DNA from: Archegozetes longisetosus
Lineage: Eukaryota; Arthropoda; Arachnida; Sarcoptiformes; Trhypochthoniidae
Direction: 5' to 3'
Length of the DNA: 64,000 nt
NCBI GenBank assembly: GCA_018873245.2
Contig: JAEMBT020000006.1
Span: 14,106,387 to 14,170,386, forward strand
Shown here: piece after piece, positions 36,601 to 51,600 of the stretch
How positions within the stretch are numbered: position 1 is the first letter of the stretch
Layout: the number at the start of each line of letters is the position of its first letter
Position numbers and translations under genes: made by a program
Notes under the pieces: model-generated
Told to the model about the DNA's origin: nothing
The model's database searches: none
The model's input: only the letters and a program-made list of their open reading frames with translations

Positions 36601-39600
36601 TTCAATACAGTGTTTGGTGACATCCCCTTCATTATCGAGTGTAGTTGTTTGGTGGACATTTCGTGGCGAAAACGCATCAAAGTTGCCATCAGTTCATGTG
36701 AGCAAAACATCGCCAAACGAATGGAAATTATCAGTGGACTGCGCCACACTTTCACATTCTGGTACATATGCCTGTCATGCGGCTCTTAGTAATGAAACAC
36801 AACGAGTTTATCGTAAAGAAGCGGTCATTCAAGTTTACGGTAAGCAATAGTTAATTAACTCCATCATAGGAATCATGATAAAAGAGAAATATTCACAAGT
36901 GAGGCGCGAATCAGACTCAGCCTCAATCGTGTTCGTCTTCTTAATTAGTTTTCCTATTTTTGGCTTAAAAAACTAAACCTCAAAAATAGTACATAATCCT
37001 ATTCAATGGTGCTATACCTAGAGTTTAACAATTAAACACACTCCTATTGTTCAATTTTAGATTATGAGTTCATTTTAATTGAGTGTAAGGCATTTTAATT
37101 TGATTCTGTGTTTTTGAAAAGCATTTTGATTTACCAGAACAATGGCTTACCACTACTTTCAGAAACCATCTACAGCACTGTTCCTTTTGTTGAGATTTAT
37201 TTTTGTAAATAAATTTGGTTCTCTTTTCATAAACTTATACTAAGCCGTATAATATTATTAGGTAATCATAAGAAGAATATTCTTTATTTGAAAAAATTTT
37301 CTATTTTGTTTTCTTGTTTTTACGAGCACTGTTTTCTATTTTGTTCGTACAATAACTAATCTCAATTAAGCATTACTTATGATTGTTGGGAATATATTTC
37401 TTAATAAACTATTGCTACTTTTAGTTTATCTGCACAACATAACTGAGCAAATTATACACATATTATGCTAAATTACAGTAGCATTACATAGATTTTCATC
37501 TCTTATCATAGTGCATAACTCATTTGTGTATTAGAAATAACTTTTTTATTAACACCATCCAAGCCTTCTTCCTTCTTATAATATGCATCTTTGAATTTAT
37601 CCCATTATTCCTATAAAAGGGTCTGAAAAATATTCGTTTTTTCTCTACTATCTAGAACTGTACGCATTGTCAAAAGATTAATTTTTCACTCGAAAAAATA
37701 CATTTATTTGCATTTACACAAATGCAGAGCACATTCACTGACATATTGCATCGAATTACTAGCCATTAATTGTATTTGGCGTGCATTAAACTGTCTCTTA
37801 GTTTTTTCCCTGCGTAACATATATTTTGGAAAATGATCAAAAACTGTTATTATAATGAGAGTTACAGAAACTTATTATTATTTGCCCTATATTTTCAATA
37901 TTATCGTTTTATCTTAATTTACTTATATATGCACTTTTCTAGACAGAAAAATCTCTTCTTTTATATACTCCGAAAAACTTTTCCTATTATGTTGTCTTTT
38001 CTATTCCTCCTTTAAATCATCGATTTTAGCAAATATTTTAAATATTCAGCGACAAAAACTTTTCAATTATGTAGATATTGATATGTCACATCTTAATGAA
38101 GTTTTTATTGAAAATTCTAGCTGCATTCACGTTAGCATTAAAAGTTTATTAAAAAAATTGCCTTTAAGACATTTTGAACATAGCTTCATTTCAAGTGCAA
38201 GAAAGTAACTCTTCAAACAAATAAGTATTTGCTTTATATGATTCCCTTTTTCTCCTGGCTTCGAGTATGTGCTCAAAAACTTTTCAATTTGGTTATTTTG
38301 CAAAGCTACACAAATTCAATAGGCATAACTTTGTCACTTAAGATTGATGTGAAACAAAACAGAGTAAAACCACATAAAAATCCTAGGTACTAAAAGACAA
38401 AGAGATGGCAAATTTTGGACTCTAGAGTAAAGTAATTTGTAGCGATTAGTGCGTTATGCTCCCTTTTCAGGTCTTAACATTCATTCTATAGTACGAAGTT
38501 GGACAAAATCTTTTCGAGAGGGCTATAGCAAAAACTATAAATGATAGAGACATCAAATTTTGTTGAGAAATACTCCATTTGAGATGGAATCGATCGGCCT
38601 TATTTGACTATCAGTTTATCACCATTTGCATCTCGTACAGTTTGAAGTCTTTAAATCATAATGAGGACTATGATTGAAACTGATCAGTGATATTCGGTGA
38701 GTCAATGATTTAAGTGAATCAGTGATCGTAGAACCTCAGTTACGTGTCTTTTTGATGCTTGAAGTAGATATCTCTTGGTTAAAAGTTTTAGAAGAGAGTC
38801 TGATTTCACTTTGTCCTTAATAATCGAGACAAAATGATCAGCATGATTCAATTCTTCTATCATACACGATGCAAAAGGTGGCCAACTGATAATTGAATAT
38901 AACCAACCAATTCTGTTTAGAATAAAACATTTGTCGACAAAATTTCATGTCTTTATTATTTATAATTTTGCTATAGACCCCTTGTAAAGGCTCTGTCGAA
39001 CCCTGTATGTATGCTTTTTATGAGCTCAAATTAATTAGATCCGTATTGATCCTGTGATGGTATTCTTAATTTAATAAACCAGTGCTTCGTGGAATGAGCC
39101 GATGCTTTACTTCTTCAATTCTACACAAAAGAATTATAATTATTGACAGATTCTTGTACTCATGATTCTCCTTATATCGCATTTCGTCTTTTGCAGCCCT
39201 TTGCTCGTGTTTTTAAAAGACTATTAAAGAACTAAATAAAATTCTAGAAATCCATTAATTTGAAAAATATAAAGAAAAGTTATTATGCACTGTGGCGTAA
39301 CTTATCATAACAGAATTTTTGATTTTGATTTATTCAAATTAACAAAGGGAAATGAAAATCAAAATTTCGAATCTTTTGATGCATAGAGAGATTTTTGCAT
39401 AATTTACTAATTGATCATCAAGTCTCTTCTATAAATATTCATAAGTTGTTTGAATTATTGTAGTTTGGGTTAAATATAAATAATTTAATAAATATGACTA
39501 TAATTATGAACTCAAATTTTCATTAGTGAATATGCGTTAATGAAATCACTAAAAGTTTCATATTTAGTATTTCTAAAGCAAAGTCATTGAAAGCTTGCAT

Positions 39601-42600
39601 TAATGTGATTAAACATTAATGCTGAAAGTCTCGCGTCAGATAGAATTAGTGATTCATAACGTGATAAATGATTCACAATTGATTTCAAAATCATTTCCTT
39701 CATTTTGATAGAATTTTTTAGCAAATGAATGAATTCTCGCAGGAATTTCCATTCTTACAAAGACCAAGGAATCCATAGAATTTATTATAACATTAATGCC
39801 TATCAAATGATATTGAGATACCATAAGGCAATCAGGGTAGTTAATAGAAAACAGAACTCACATAAATGACAAAAAAATATCTTCAGGGAATTGCCTGCTC
39901 CAAGAAATGTTAGCCGAATCACACCTAATTTAACATTAATTACATAAGCACAATGTTTCGAAATAATTGTGCAAATTCAAGAGAAAATGACTAATAAATC
40001 AATAAGTGTTACTATTAGTTCTCTAGTTAGTTTTTTGCTTTTCAAGCATTTTGCAAATACCTATAGTTACCGATAGTGAGAATACACTCCATTAGGTCTA
40101 TAGAAGAAGCAAACTTAGTCAAGTCTTTTCTCAACACATTAATTGTTTGTTTTTGAGGGTAAGAGATTATTGAGTAAAGCCACGTTGAGATCTAACGTAC
40201 TTTTCACTATAAATTGATTATTTCTTTGTTGAGCGAGTCATAGCATCTTTTTGAGTGACTCACTTGATTTTGACGAAGAATCGTATTTAGATTCGTGTAT
40301 TCATTTGATTAGAATCAAAATTTCATTTTTTTTTTGATTATTTTTTGAGAAATTGACAAAATTTTTGCAAATAATTTAGGAGAAATAGAAAATTATATTA
40401 TCCGAATATTGAAATAATCGAGTTTTGAATATTTGCAGTTATCATTTAGTTGGGTACTGTTATGAGCGGTTCAATAGTAAGATGCTGCTCAATTAGTGCA
40501 AAACAGTCGGGCTTAGTGTCTAATACCTTTCATCACATCCTAAACCCACTCATATTTTTTACTTTGGTAGGGTTTATGAAATATGATATGAACTTATCAT
40601 TTATGTGGGAGAGAGAGAACATTTCGTAGATGAGTAAATATTTGAGCATCATTTTTTACATTAAATTGATCTTTTGAGAATGTGAAAGGTTGCATGTTTT
40701 CGCTTAAAAAATAGTATCATTGCTTCTTTCAGAATATTTTCTTGATCAAAAATTATAAATTTTTAAAAATAATTTTTGGTATTTTTATTAGCTAGTTTTT
40801 AGCTACTGTTGAGAATTTAGTTAGAAAATATTGAATCTTTTAAGTATAAAATAAGTGATGCTTTCAAACAACTTATCAACCAAGAGATTAATGACTAAAA
40901 CAACAAATTACAGTCATAACAAAGAATTAATTGTGATTTGTTTTAATAGTTCCAGTGAGTATTCGTGTAATACCTGCTGATGGTGTGGTTCGTGACTTAA
41001 TTGGTAATAAAGTACAACTAAAATGTGATGTCACTACTTATCCAAAAGCTGTCATTAATTGGACCAAAATTGGTAGTAATAATCAGATAAGTTCAATAAC
41101 TAGTGACGAAAGAGTGCAAATAATAAACAATGAGCTGAATGAGACACGACAAGAAACATCATTAATAATAAAGGCATTATCATCTGCAGACAATGGCACC
41201 TATGTTTGTCACGCAAAGAACGATTACAATAACGAAAGCCAAGCATCGCTTCAGTTAATTGTTTTGCAAAAGGCAAAAGTTTACTTTGAGAAAGTAGAAC
41301 ATTTAACTGCTCGTAGTCTTCAGTTGTTCTGGAATGTGATCAGCGATGGAAATACCAATATCAAACGATTTGTTTTACAAATCAAGAACTATAGTATTGA
41401 TACCAATGCCAACGACTGGACGCTTATTGATTCTAATATTGAACCTGATTACTCTGGTTCTTATATTGTGCAGTATTTAGCCCCAGCAGTCACTTATGGA
41501 TTTCAATTGGCAGCGATTAACGGTGCAGGTTTGTCATTATTTACTTAATAACTATTCTAATTATATAAACAATTTATTTGCTTATCGTGCGGGCTATAAT
41601 TCTAGTCTCCATTTGATTTTGTTAGTTTGAAAATCAAATTTTCAATTAATATTATGCCTGTGTTGATGTTTTGTTCAAATTGTGTGATTTATGTTTGTTT
41701 TGATTTATGAGAATAGCTTTGAATTTGAAATGCAATGCTATATGTATTTATATATCCTGTATACAATGTTTTCTTCCAAAACACACCTAAACTCTCGAGT
41801 CAGTACTTTATAGTAAAGCGTATTGTATTCTTAACGATGTCGGAGTGGATCGATTATTGTCTATTTTAGAGCCCATTCTAGACAGTTATCTTATGATATC
41901 TTACTTCTAACAATTGTTTCCGTTTATGTTTTGTTAGGTTAGAAGAACTTTTTATTGTATTTTTTGTCGTAATATTTGAAAAGTATTTCTTTTTCTCTAA
42001 AGTGGATATATAGCTGATTAAATTTGGTGTCATCAAAATTTATTTGTGTCTTCATGTGTGCGACTTAGGTAGAAGCCAACAATTTTTGGGAGCATTAGCG
42101 TTAAACTTAACAACTCAGTCAAAGATTAAGTTTTGATCAAATAGTAAAAAATGTGAAAAAGGGAAAACACATCTGTTGCCAACAAAAATTCATATTTCGG
42201 TTTAGAATTATATTTGTTTGATGTGAGCAAAAATAACTTATTATACTATTACATTAGGTGTGCAAATATATTAATAGAAAGCTGAAAGTTTTTAGCGAAT
42301 CTAAACACAAGTAAATGTTTAGTTGAATTTGGCGTATTTTTAAATGAAAGAAAGTGATCCTTTCAACTTGAATAAAAGAGGTGTTATTTGTTTGCTCATA
42401 TGCAAATTTCAAGCCCACAGATGCATATGATTCAATTTTATTCATGTTTTAAGGATTCATATGACAATTTAAGGATAATAAAGCCTAACTCTGTTTCTGT
42501 TTGATTACGAAAATTTCAAGATTTTACTAAATTAAGCTTATTCTAAATGGTTAAACTATTCATATTTGTTATCATAATTTTAGTTATGTCTAAACTTTAA

Positions 42601-45600
42601 ATTATGAAAATTTGATTATTTTTATTGCCAAACATTCAATTCTAACCAACTCAATACAGTAATTCCTGTTTATAGCGAATATGAATTGCTGCCCCCTAGC
42701 GATTTACTATAACTCATAATTACTGCACTTATGAATCTTTATTTCATACACTAAAACAATTGAATAATATATAAGTAATCGATCTTTTGAGCTGTATCCT
42801 ACCATTAGTTGTAACTTATAAAAATCTAAATGTTAGCGCGTGTATATGCAGATATATGTTCAAAATGTAGAGACATAGATTAATTGAGAAGATACTGAAA
42901 ACAACAAACCAAGAGACATTAATACTTAGCAGAGCTGTCCAACGACTCAATGCGAAGTTGTCATAGAAACAAAGGATATCATGATTTATAGATTACTCAA
43001 TCAAAACTACACTCATTTTGGAACACAATTATATTAATAGATTAAACGTTTACAGTTTCAGTTTAATTATTATCTCAAATTAAAAGCTTTCTCGTTGAGC
43101 AGTGCAATTTGACTCTTTTGTTTTTAAACACAATTTTATAGTTGTTTATACTAATCATATAAGCAATCATTTTAAGCCTTTTTTGAACCATTTCTACAAT
43201 TTTAATTAAATTAAAGCACGAACATAATGAAAACTTATGATCTAATCGTTAAGAATGCAAGTCGAAACAATAACTAACTTTTAAAGAGAAAATAGCTTTT
43301 GCTTCAAGTCAAAACCTAACAATTAGTGACAAACGGGTAACAAATGAGTCGAATAAGAGGAACAAATATTAAAAGGTTTTATTAGAGCGTTAATATTGAT
43401 TGGATATTCGTGGATCTGGAAAAGTTAGTGTTGACACTGGGAATAAGCACAAGTAGTTACTGAGTATGTTAATGCGTAATCCTTGTAAGTAAATAATTCA
43501 TTGCCTTTAAAACTGTTTCCTAATATTCAAACTGAACGGTATTTTTCAACGATTTAGTCATATGCTGGCGTAATTAGGGAGATAAATAGCTTTTTAAAAT
43601 ATATGAATATATTTCTACAAAACTAAGCTTTGACTAAATATTTATTTTGCATGGCTTTCATCGACTGGTTCATTCACAATAATTAAACCTGAGAAATGAA
43701 TTTAGTTTCTAAGATTGTATAACTGTAAAGACTTGCTTCTATTCATAAAAAAGCTTCTATTAATCTCTGTATAGATAACTTTACTGCTCGACTAACATTC
43801 AGTGCTCGTAATAAATGGATCGAAATTAAATTTGAATAGAAAAAACTCTTCTGAGTTGAAAAAGTTTTGTCTCCAATGTTTTCATACTTTGTTTGCTCTG
43901 TTTACTAAACTTTGCGAGCATTTTGTTGAGTCGATTCTCATCAATGGGTTATAACTGACATTAAGCGTATATTTAAGTGCAGAAAAAAGGGAGAGAACAA
44001 GAACAAGAACAAGAAGAAGAAGGAGAGAATCGAAGAAGAGAAAAGAGCAGGAAAGAGAATGTTAGTGTATAAATGCAGTTATGATATCGAAGTCATTTTT
44101 CAACACAAAAACCAGAGAAAAAGACTGACTCAAAGGACTTCTTTTGCAAATAATAGGAAGAATAGAAGAAGATAATCACAATATAGACTCTTTTGTGTGA
44201 CCGGCAGTCTAGTTAAATAATATTCACCACTGATATACAGTCACTGAATTTCCATAATGTGTTTTTGTTATTTTGAGCGCATACGAGTACCACATTTGCA
44301 GATATTTATCATTATTGTTTCATACTTTTACTCAGTCATCAGCACAAACAACATTGATGCACTAGGGTTATACACGAGCGCTCAAAAATCGTACGCGAGC
44401 TTTGACTAAATCTAATTTGTTTTCGTTTCATTCACCTTATTATAAATCACGCTCACATCAAAATTTAGTTCTAATCAGATTTCAAGTTATGTTAAGGTTC
44501 ACTATTTTCAAGCTTAATAATTACTTCTTTTGCAATGAATGCTCGAACCAACTTATTAAGTATTATAAGTAAATTATTTAAAATGTGATCATGCAATAGC
44601 GACAGGTGGCAAACACTAGTAGAACTGAATAATTTTCTTTCCAATTTTCGCTCTCACCACTGAACGTGACGAGCTCGAGCGTTGCACATCATCGCTTAGA
44701 ACTTTGCGAATGATTTATTTCTTTTCATCCTTTACTTAAAACTTTAGGTCAGTCGGATTGGGAGACAATCAATGCCACAACTTCATCAGACGTGCCCAAC
44801 AAAATTTCAGACCTGCACGTGCTCGCGGCCACTAATGAAACTTTATTGATTGGTTGGAAAAGACCTCACGATAATGGAGCGCATATTTCGGAGTATAAAA
44901 TGGAATTGAGAAATGTCGAAGAATCATCTGTTATCGGCGAGACTATGATCGTTAAAGACGCCGCTCAAGAGACACGCAATAACTATATGTATATATTTGT
45001 AGGGCTCGAGCCTGCGACCAAGTACTCTTTTCAGGTAACTAAAAGCGAGTCAAAACTTTGAAATTTTCATTACGCTTGAAGCAATTTTTGGATTTTGTGT
45101 AGAAGTCATTATTATGGTGTGTGAACGTTGATTAAGCACGCCAAAATTTTTTTTACATAAGTTCAGTGCATGACAGTCAACAATGGGCATAATCTTAGCT
45201 ATTTTTTGAACTCATATAAAAGTGTTTTTGGAATATTTTTAGGCTCCAACACAGTTATGACTACTGTGCCCAAATTTTCACTAGTTATTATTATTCAGGT
45301 ACGCGCCTGTTCATACCTCGGATGCGGTCACTGGTCTGAGCCTCAATTGTCCGCTCAGACAAGTGACGGGTATTCAGACTCACCAAAAAATATTAGAATG
45401 AACTGCAGCTTCGACACAAACAAGAACGCGAACTACGCAAACATTTCGTGGCAACAAGGTGATAATCCTCGCGGAACTATTGTTGGATACAATATAACAA
45501 TTATAGGAAACGCAAAGTATCGCAATATTAATAATCAATTCGTAACCGATCATATCATTGAATGGCATCGCGTTCATAATAACAATACACATCAAATACA

Positions 45601-48600
45601 GGTAAGTTTAATATCAATATTGCTAATGTTCAACTAGAATGGAGGAAAAAAATTGATTTATGAGCCGAAACAAAACAGATAACTTGATAGCTATAAAAAA
45701 GCAAATCCTATCGTAAAATATTTCTCAACTTATATTTCACTCTATTTATCATATGTAAAGCAAAGGCCTTTCAAGAACAATACGCGAAAGAATCAGTTAT
45801 TGATTATAAAACAATTTTGACATAAAGTCACTTAAAAGTTGAACATTTAAACGACTGAATCTGAGATTTATTCCATATTTTTTTCTAAACAAAAGTAGTT
45901 CAAACTTAAGTATTTTCTGTCTCAAAAAATTTGATTAACTCGAAATGGATTTATTATACAATCAATTCTCTATTTGTCTGATCTAATGCATATCTGAATG
46001 CTTCCAAAAATCAGATCTACATTAGTATTATGTTAGTTAATGGTCTTAAACCAACTTATTCTTTGTCGATCGAATGAGAAGAAATTTTTTTCAAATTCAT
46101 TCAAATAAACTGAAACGATAACAAAAACGTTTAAATCATAGATAAAGAGTGACTGAATTTAGAAATAGTATCATAGAGTTTAATCCTATTATAAAAACAT
46201 TGTAGACAAGAATTTGTAATCTTGTTATTATTTTTAATATGAAATCGATCAAATCCAACTTTGCATTTGTGCTGCTACTAAAAAATGCATTATTACAGAA
46301 TTATTATTCTTTAAAAGATACGATCAAACGCTTTAAAAGCTTCGTAGTCTCCGAAGAAGTTTTTGAATTAGTGAAGCATTTGATCCGACGTTTAAATCTT
46401 TAAAAACAAGACTAAACGACAAAAATAGATCGGTTATAATGATTGATCGAACTATTGAATGATAACGTTTTTTAATGGCAAATAGATGTTTACTTATAAT
46501 CTAGTCGTAAAGTCGGGCAAAACTTTTAAATTCGTGTTCTTAACCAACCAGTATATAGTTTCGCAGTTGCTGTCTGTCAAAGTGGCGAGTCATTTCATTA
46601 TATTATTAAAACAAATTTAATTAATACAATTGCTATTGAAATATTCATATTGTTTAAAAATCTATTCAAAGTTACCATACTATTAAACCTATTCAGTAAT
46701 CATTTATGTTTAATATTGTTCAAAGTTGATTGTTAATTAAATGAATTTGAAAAATTTCATCAATTGGAAGATCAGATCTGAAATGCTGACAAATTCTTAT
46801 TTCTTAAGTTCACCCAATCTTATGACAAGCGTTAAAAAGTGAAATATATTTTATTTTGATTTCAATTTTTTTATCTTTCTTAGGTATAGCTTTACTAAAA
46901 GAACTTTGCATGTTATTGAGGTAAAACTGGCTTGTTGCAATAAAAAAAAAATACTTTGGGCCAGTACTTCTCTAAAATGTAAAATCTCATTTAGATTGAT
47001 TATTGAACTTTTGACCTCTTTCTCTAATGAAACTTAGATTCTTAATAAGAAAATCAAAGAAAGTTTACCGAATGCATAATTCGAAGTGAAGAATTTGAAA
47101 TAAGTATATCCTTTTTGTTGGTTTGCTGCTTCAAACCACGCAGGAATACATGTCGTAACGTTAGACATAATTTTAAGATTGATAATTCTGTAGAAGACTT
47201 ACTCCAAATTGAGAATCCTTATCATAGCTTATGACGAGAGCCATTAAAAAAGTGATACTTTTTCACTTATCCTTTCGGGTTTAGCCGGAAGTCAAATTTG
47301 TGAAGACCACAAACATTTCTGCTTTTGAGGAAAGATTTTCCTTCACTTCATTTCAATCTCTTAATGTGTTTAGGAAACAATTAATTCGTTTTATTATCCG
47401 TTGTGTTCCATATTCAGATTATTTTTAGATTTGAAAAGCTAATTATTGTTTCTAACCTGAGGTAAGGATTCCGTAGACTTGCTATTCCTACGAAAATGCT
47501 CCAGAGATTAGTTCTTATGGCAGACAGAATTGAATTCTGTATTGAAGTAAAAAATGAAATATTTTTCAACTGTGACGTTAGGAAAAAAAAGTGTCGATGT
47601 TTTAAGCGAATAACACTGAAGTTTAGGCATGTCAAAATTGAGTTGTTTTTCTACTAAAATCAAATTGAAAGATATAACGCAAGTTTGGTAGCAACAAAAT
47701 AGCTTAAAAATGGAGCAATTTTATTTGCATAAGAATTTAGTAAAAGCTTTTCTATCTAGATATGCCTCACAATTTGATTGTATCGCGAAATTACTGAGTT
47801 TGATCGAATCTTATTATGTGCCACTTTTGTGCATATGGTATCACAACTCTGTGTGTATTTAACTTAACTTTGAGGCTCCTTCTCCTAAACTTTCACTATT
47901 CCTCAAGAGACTTGTCTTCTATTTCTAAAACAGATCTCAATGGAAGACTTGCTACGTCTCGATTGAGCACACAATATAAAGCAAACTTGTTTGATATTCT
48001 CAATGACAAGTTCTTGATATTCAGGCATTAGAAGAAGTAGACGTTTACTCAAAATGCAAACTTTTACTCTTCTAACAATCTTTTATAGTTAAAATAAATT
48101 ATTCCTGAGAGAAACTTCTTAAAGATTTAAATTGAGCCAAAATGTGATGCGATCTCTAATTTGATTTACTTCAGCCTCTAATCAAATCAATGAGAAGCAC
48201 GTCTTTTTATGCATACGAGTTAGTTATGCTCTTTATAGATTCAATATATTCTAATTTTAGCGAACAATCAAAAATTACATGAAAAATACCACAAATTTTT
48301 AATATTTTCTAACTGTAAAGCGTTTCAAATTTTTAATATAAACCTCAGTTACATAAGAACTTACTTATAGTTAAATCTCTCTCCGTTATACTCTGAATAA
48401 GAGAGTAGCTATAAATCTGTTATTTAATGTCTAGAAGTAGACATTATCTCATTATAATAAATTAGGCTTGATCTGTGTTTCATAATAAGCGCTAACTTAT
48501 ATAATATAATGTGTCGAGACTTTACTAAACAAATATTAACAGATTAAGTCTAACCTGTAATAGTCTGCTTGGTGTGCATGAAAACTAAAGTCACATGAAT

Positions 48601-51600
48601 AATAAGACATTTAGTCTGACATCTAATACACGCACAAATGGTTACAGAATATTCAGTACTATCTGCCGTGTATAAAGACAATGTGTTGAGTGAATCTTTA
48701 AGCACGAACTATATGAGGGTTCAGCTGTGCTCATGGGTATGAACAATAGTATGAGGGTTTATTATTCTCTAAGCTTTTTTAATACTAAATTGTACCTCAA
48801 GTTTGCTTCAAGCGTGAGCTGAGCCTCAAATGGGTTGTTCGTATACGGCAGCATATTTCCAGTGCCATACTGGAAACTACAGAAGTTTTGTTTCAAACTT
48901 CACTTTGAACAAATTGCTCAAAAAATATTAATTTTATCCGAAATTGAATTATTGCTTTCTCTTCTGAATCATTAGCTATAAATAGAATTTTTTATTTGAA
49001 AATTTCAAAATTTATAGTTACCATTAAAGGCGAACACCAACTATACAGTTCATATGTGTTCAATCAATTTGAGCGGTTGTGGCGAATGGAGTGATGCCAA
49101 CAGCGATTCAGTCAAATGTTCAACACCTCCGCAACTCTTACATAACTTCCCAGTCATTAAGTTCTCTCAGACTGAGACAATCGGTCAATTAAAGATGATT
49201 TTGCCACGAATTTCAGAGAGATTTGGTGTTATATCCTGTTATAGAGTGTTTGTGATTAAGCTTCCATTCGGCTACACATTAAACGATTTCCCCTCAAATC
49301 CATCTGAACTGAACGTCTCGAGTTATGCTCAGGTCCATTATCATCAAGTCATTCAACCTGAAGCATACATCGCCGATGAGATAACTTCAGATAATTTCAA
49401 TAACGAGGTAATTATCGGTGATAGAAATTATTCGACTTGTATGAGTTCGACTAAACTCAATATGGGATTGAATGCTGAGGCGGGTCTCACGTCAAACACA
49501 AGCGGAGTTATAGATGACGGACCATTAGCTGAGTTAACCAATTATACAGGTTTTGTCGAGATTCACGTCTTAGGCTCTAATGGAGTTATATTAAGAAAAC
49601 AAAGCACTTATTTAAGTCCAATGCAAACCAGTTCTTCACCACTATTGTCGATGCCGACTTCGACTAACGCGGTCTCACCTCTATTATCATCAATTGGTAA
49701 CCCAAGCACTACCATTCTTTTATGCCTTATTTCCGGAATAGCACTTATTTTGTTAATTGTTATTTTAATACTGTGGCTACTAATACGTCGAACCAATGAC
49801 GCCAATAGTAGACATAATGTTAACGAAGGCGCGAATCACAGATTCAATTCAATTCATGCTTCAAAGCACGTCCATTCAAATGGTTTGATTGCAAATGGAT
49901 GTTTGCCTTCAATCAGAACCAATGCAGTCGAGAATCAGTTTATTTCTGTAATGCCTATTAATGTGATTGATTTGGCACAAGTCTATCGCGAAAGAATTGC
50001 TCAAAATAATCACCTCTTTGAGCTTGAATTTAATTCATTGCCACAAACTTTTGATGACAGATCGACGCTCGCCAGTGATGTTGAAGAGAATAAGTCTAAG
50101 AACCGTTTTGCGTCTCTTAAATGTTACGATCAAACTCGTGTTCGTCTGTCATTAATTGATGGAAAACCCAATTCTGACTATATTAATGCAAACTTTGTTA
50201 GCTATGGCGAAAAACTGTATATTTGCGCTCAGGGACCAGTCGATTCAACTGTTAAAGATTTCTGGAGAATGATCTACGAATATGAATCATCTGTTATTGT
50301 GATGTTAACCGGTTGTGAAGAACAAGGAAAACCTAAATGTGCTCAATATTGGTTCGACGATTGCGTCAAAACAATTGATGACCAGTTTTTAGTGTCTGTC
50401 AAAAGTGTACGCATTTATTCGGATTATATAAAACGTAGGTTTCAGTTATCAACTATCGACCAGAAATGTAGTCGAGATGTCTTGCAATTCCACTATACGA
50501 TGTGGAGAGACTTTTCAACGGCTGAACTGCCGTCCAGGATATTGAGATTTATCAAACATGTCAATGAAAACTATTGTGCAGATAAAGGACCCCTTGTTGT
50601 CCATTGTTGTGCAGGTATGTCATGAAAGTCGTGCGCAAATAATAGCAAAAATCTAATATAATGCCGACTACTTGAGTAGTTCAAAAAACAGTCCATTATT
50701 TTGTCCCTTCTCTTCATCTATTCAAATGGATAATCATTGTTAGTTTATGTTGGGCTATCACACTGATCAGCAGAGAAAGCAGAGAAGACTGTTCAAATAA
50801 AGCAAAATAAGCTGAAAATAGAAGCGTTTCCTAGCTTTCCTATTAATTTTTTGTCTGTTTCAGTCAAATTTAGTTTTAGCCTTATATTTATTTTGCCTTT
50901 CAATGTTCGCAAATATCGAGATAATCAAGTATTATATTGTATAGTTACAAATGATTTTGCATGCAATATCTAATGGAAAACCTTCCAGTTCTTATGTTCT
51001 CAATACTGAATTATTCAAATTTCGAGGCAAAACTATCGAATCTTGATCGAGTTCAAGACTCGAGAGTTACAACTCTTGAAAATAAGAACCACTAATTGTC
51101 AGACATATGAAGCACTTTCTACTACTCCCTATTATAGAAGTAATTTGGTTATGATGATCGTGCGTGCATCCAATTATTTAGTTTCTTCCTTATAACTACA
51201 GTTTAGCTATAAGAAGTACCTAACTGCTAACATTTAATGCTTTCTATGGGATCTTTTCTCCCAAAGTATTTATAAATTACATCAGTATTTTCCGCCTTTT
51301 TTGAATAACTTACATCTCGCGAAAATTTGATTTCAATCATATTGTTTGCGCGCGATTCTTAGTTTGGACTGTTTTGCAGGTGTGGGCCGATCGGCTACAT
51401 ATATAGCTATCGATTCTCTATTGCCTGAAATCATCTCTGGGTTTGTGAACGTTTACGAGTGTGTACTCAATTTGCGATACCAGAGGAATCACTCAATACA
51501 GACCTTAAACCAATACATTTTTATATATCGAGCTCTACTAGAATTTGCACATTTTGGTGACACTGAGGTCGACATCGATCATTTCAGTGATTACTACCAG

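Larger units (their letters stand above)
41529..44747 (+). other. receptor phosphatase intron 3
   Basis: A 3.2-kb phase-1 intron (GTTTGT to AAAACTTTAG) inside the first FN3 domain. It contains a small pogo-like palindrome (42657-42725) and a purine tract (43981-44060); nothing else seen. Confidence 0.65.
36534..49737 (+). other. receptor phosphatase ectodomain exons (2 Ig, 3 FN3, juxtamembrane)
   Basis: Ig1 is the single exon 36534-36839: Cys in SIQCLV, WW in VVVWWTF, and SHSGTYACHA with His where Asp is usual. Ig2 fills the first half of 40950-41528 (LKCDV, INWTKIG, SADNGTYVCHAKN). FN3-1 starts at KAKVYFEKVEHLT and closes at NGAG/QSDWE; FN3-2 starts at PNKISDLHVLAATNET and closes at CSYLGCGHWSEP; FN3-3 runs from SPKNIRMNCSF to CSINLSGCGEWSDAN. 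A segment of about 180 residues follows (PRISERFGVISCYRVFVIKL, NVSSYAQVHYHQVI, NEVIIGDRNYSTC) before the membrane span. Many NxT/NxS sites agree with an extracellular location. The FN3-3 acceptor is placed at TTTATAG|TTACC (49018), giving LPLKANTNYTVHMC. Confidence 0.85.

Noticed and set aside
49608..49805. Minus-strand frame opposite the membrane-span exon.
   Set aside because: It is the antisense shadow of a well-supported coding exon.
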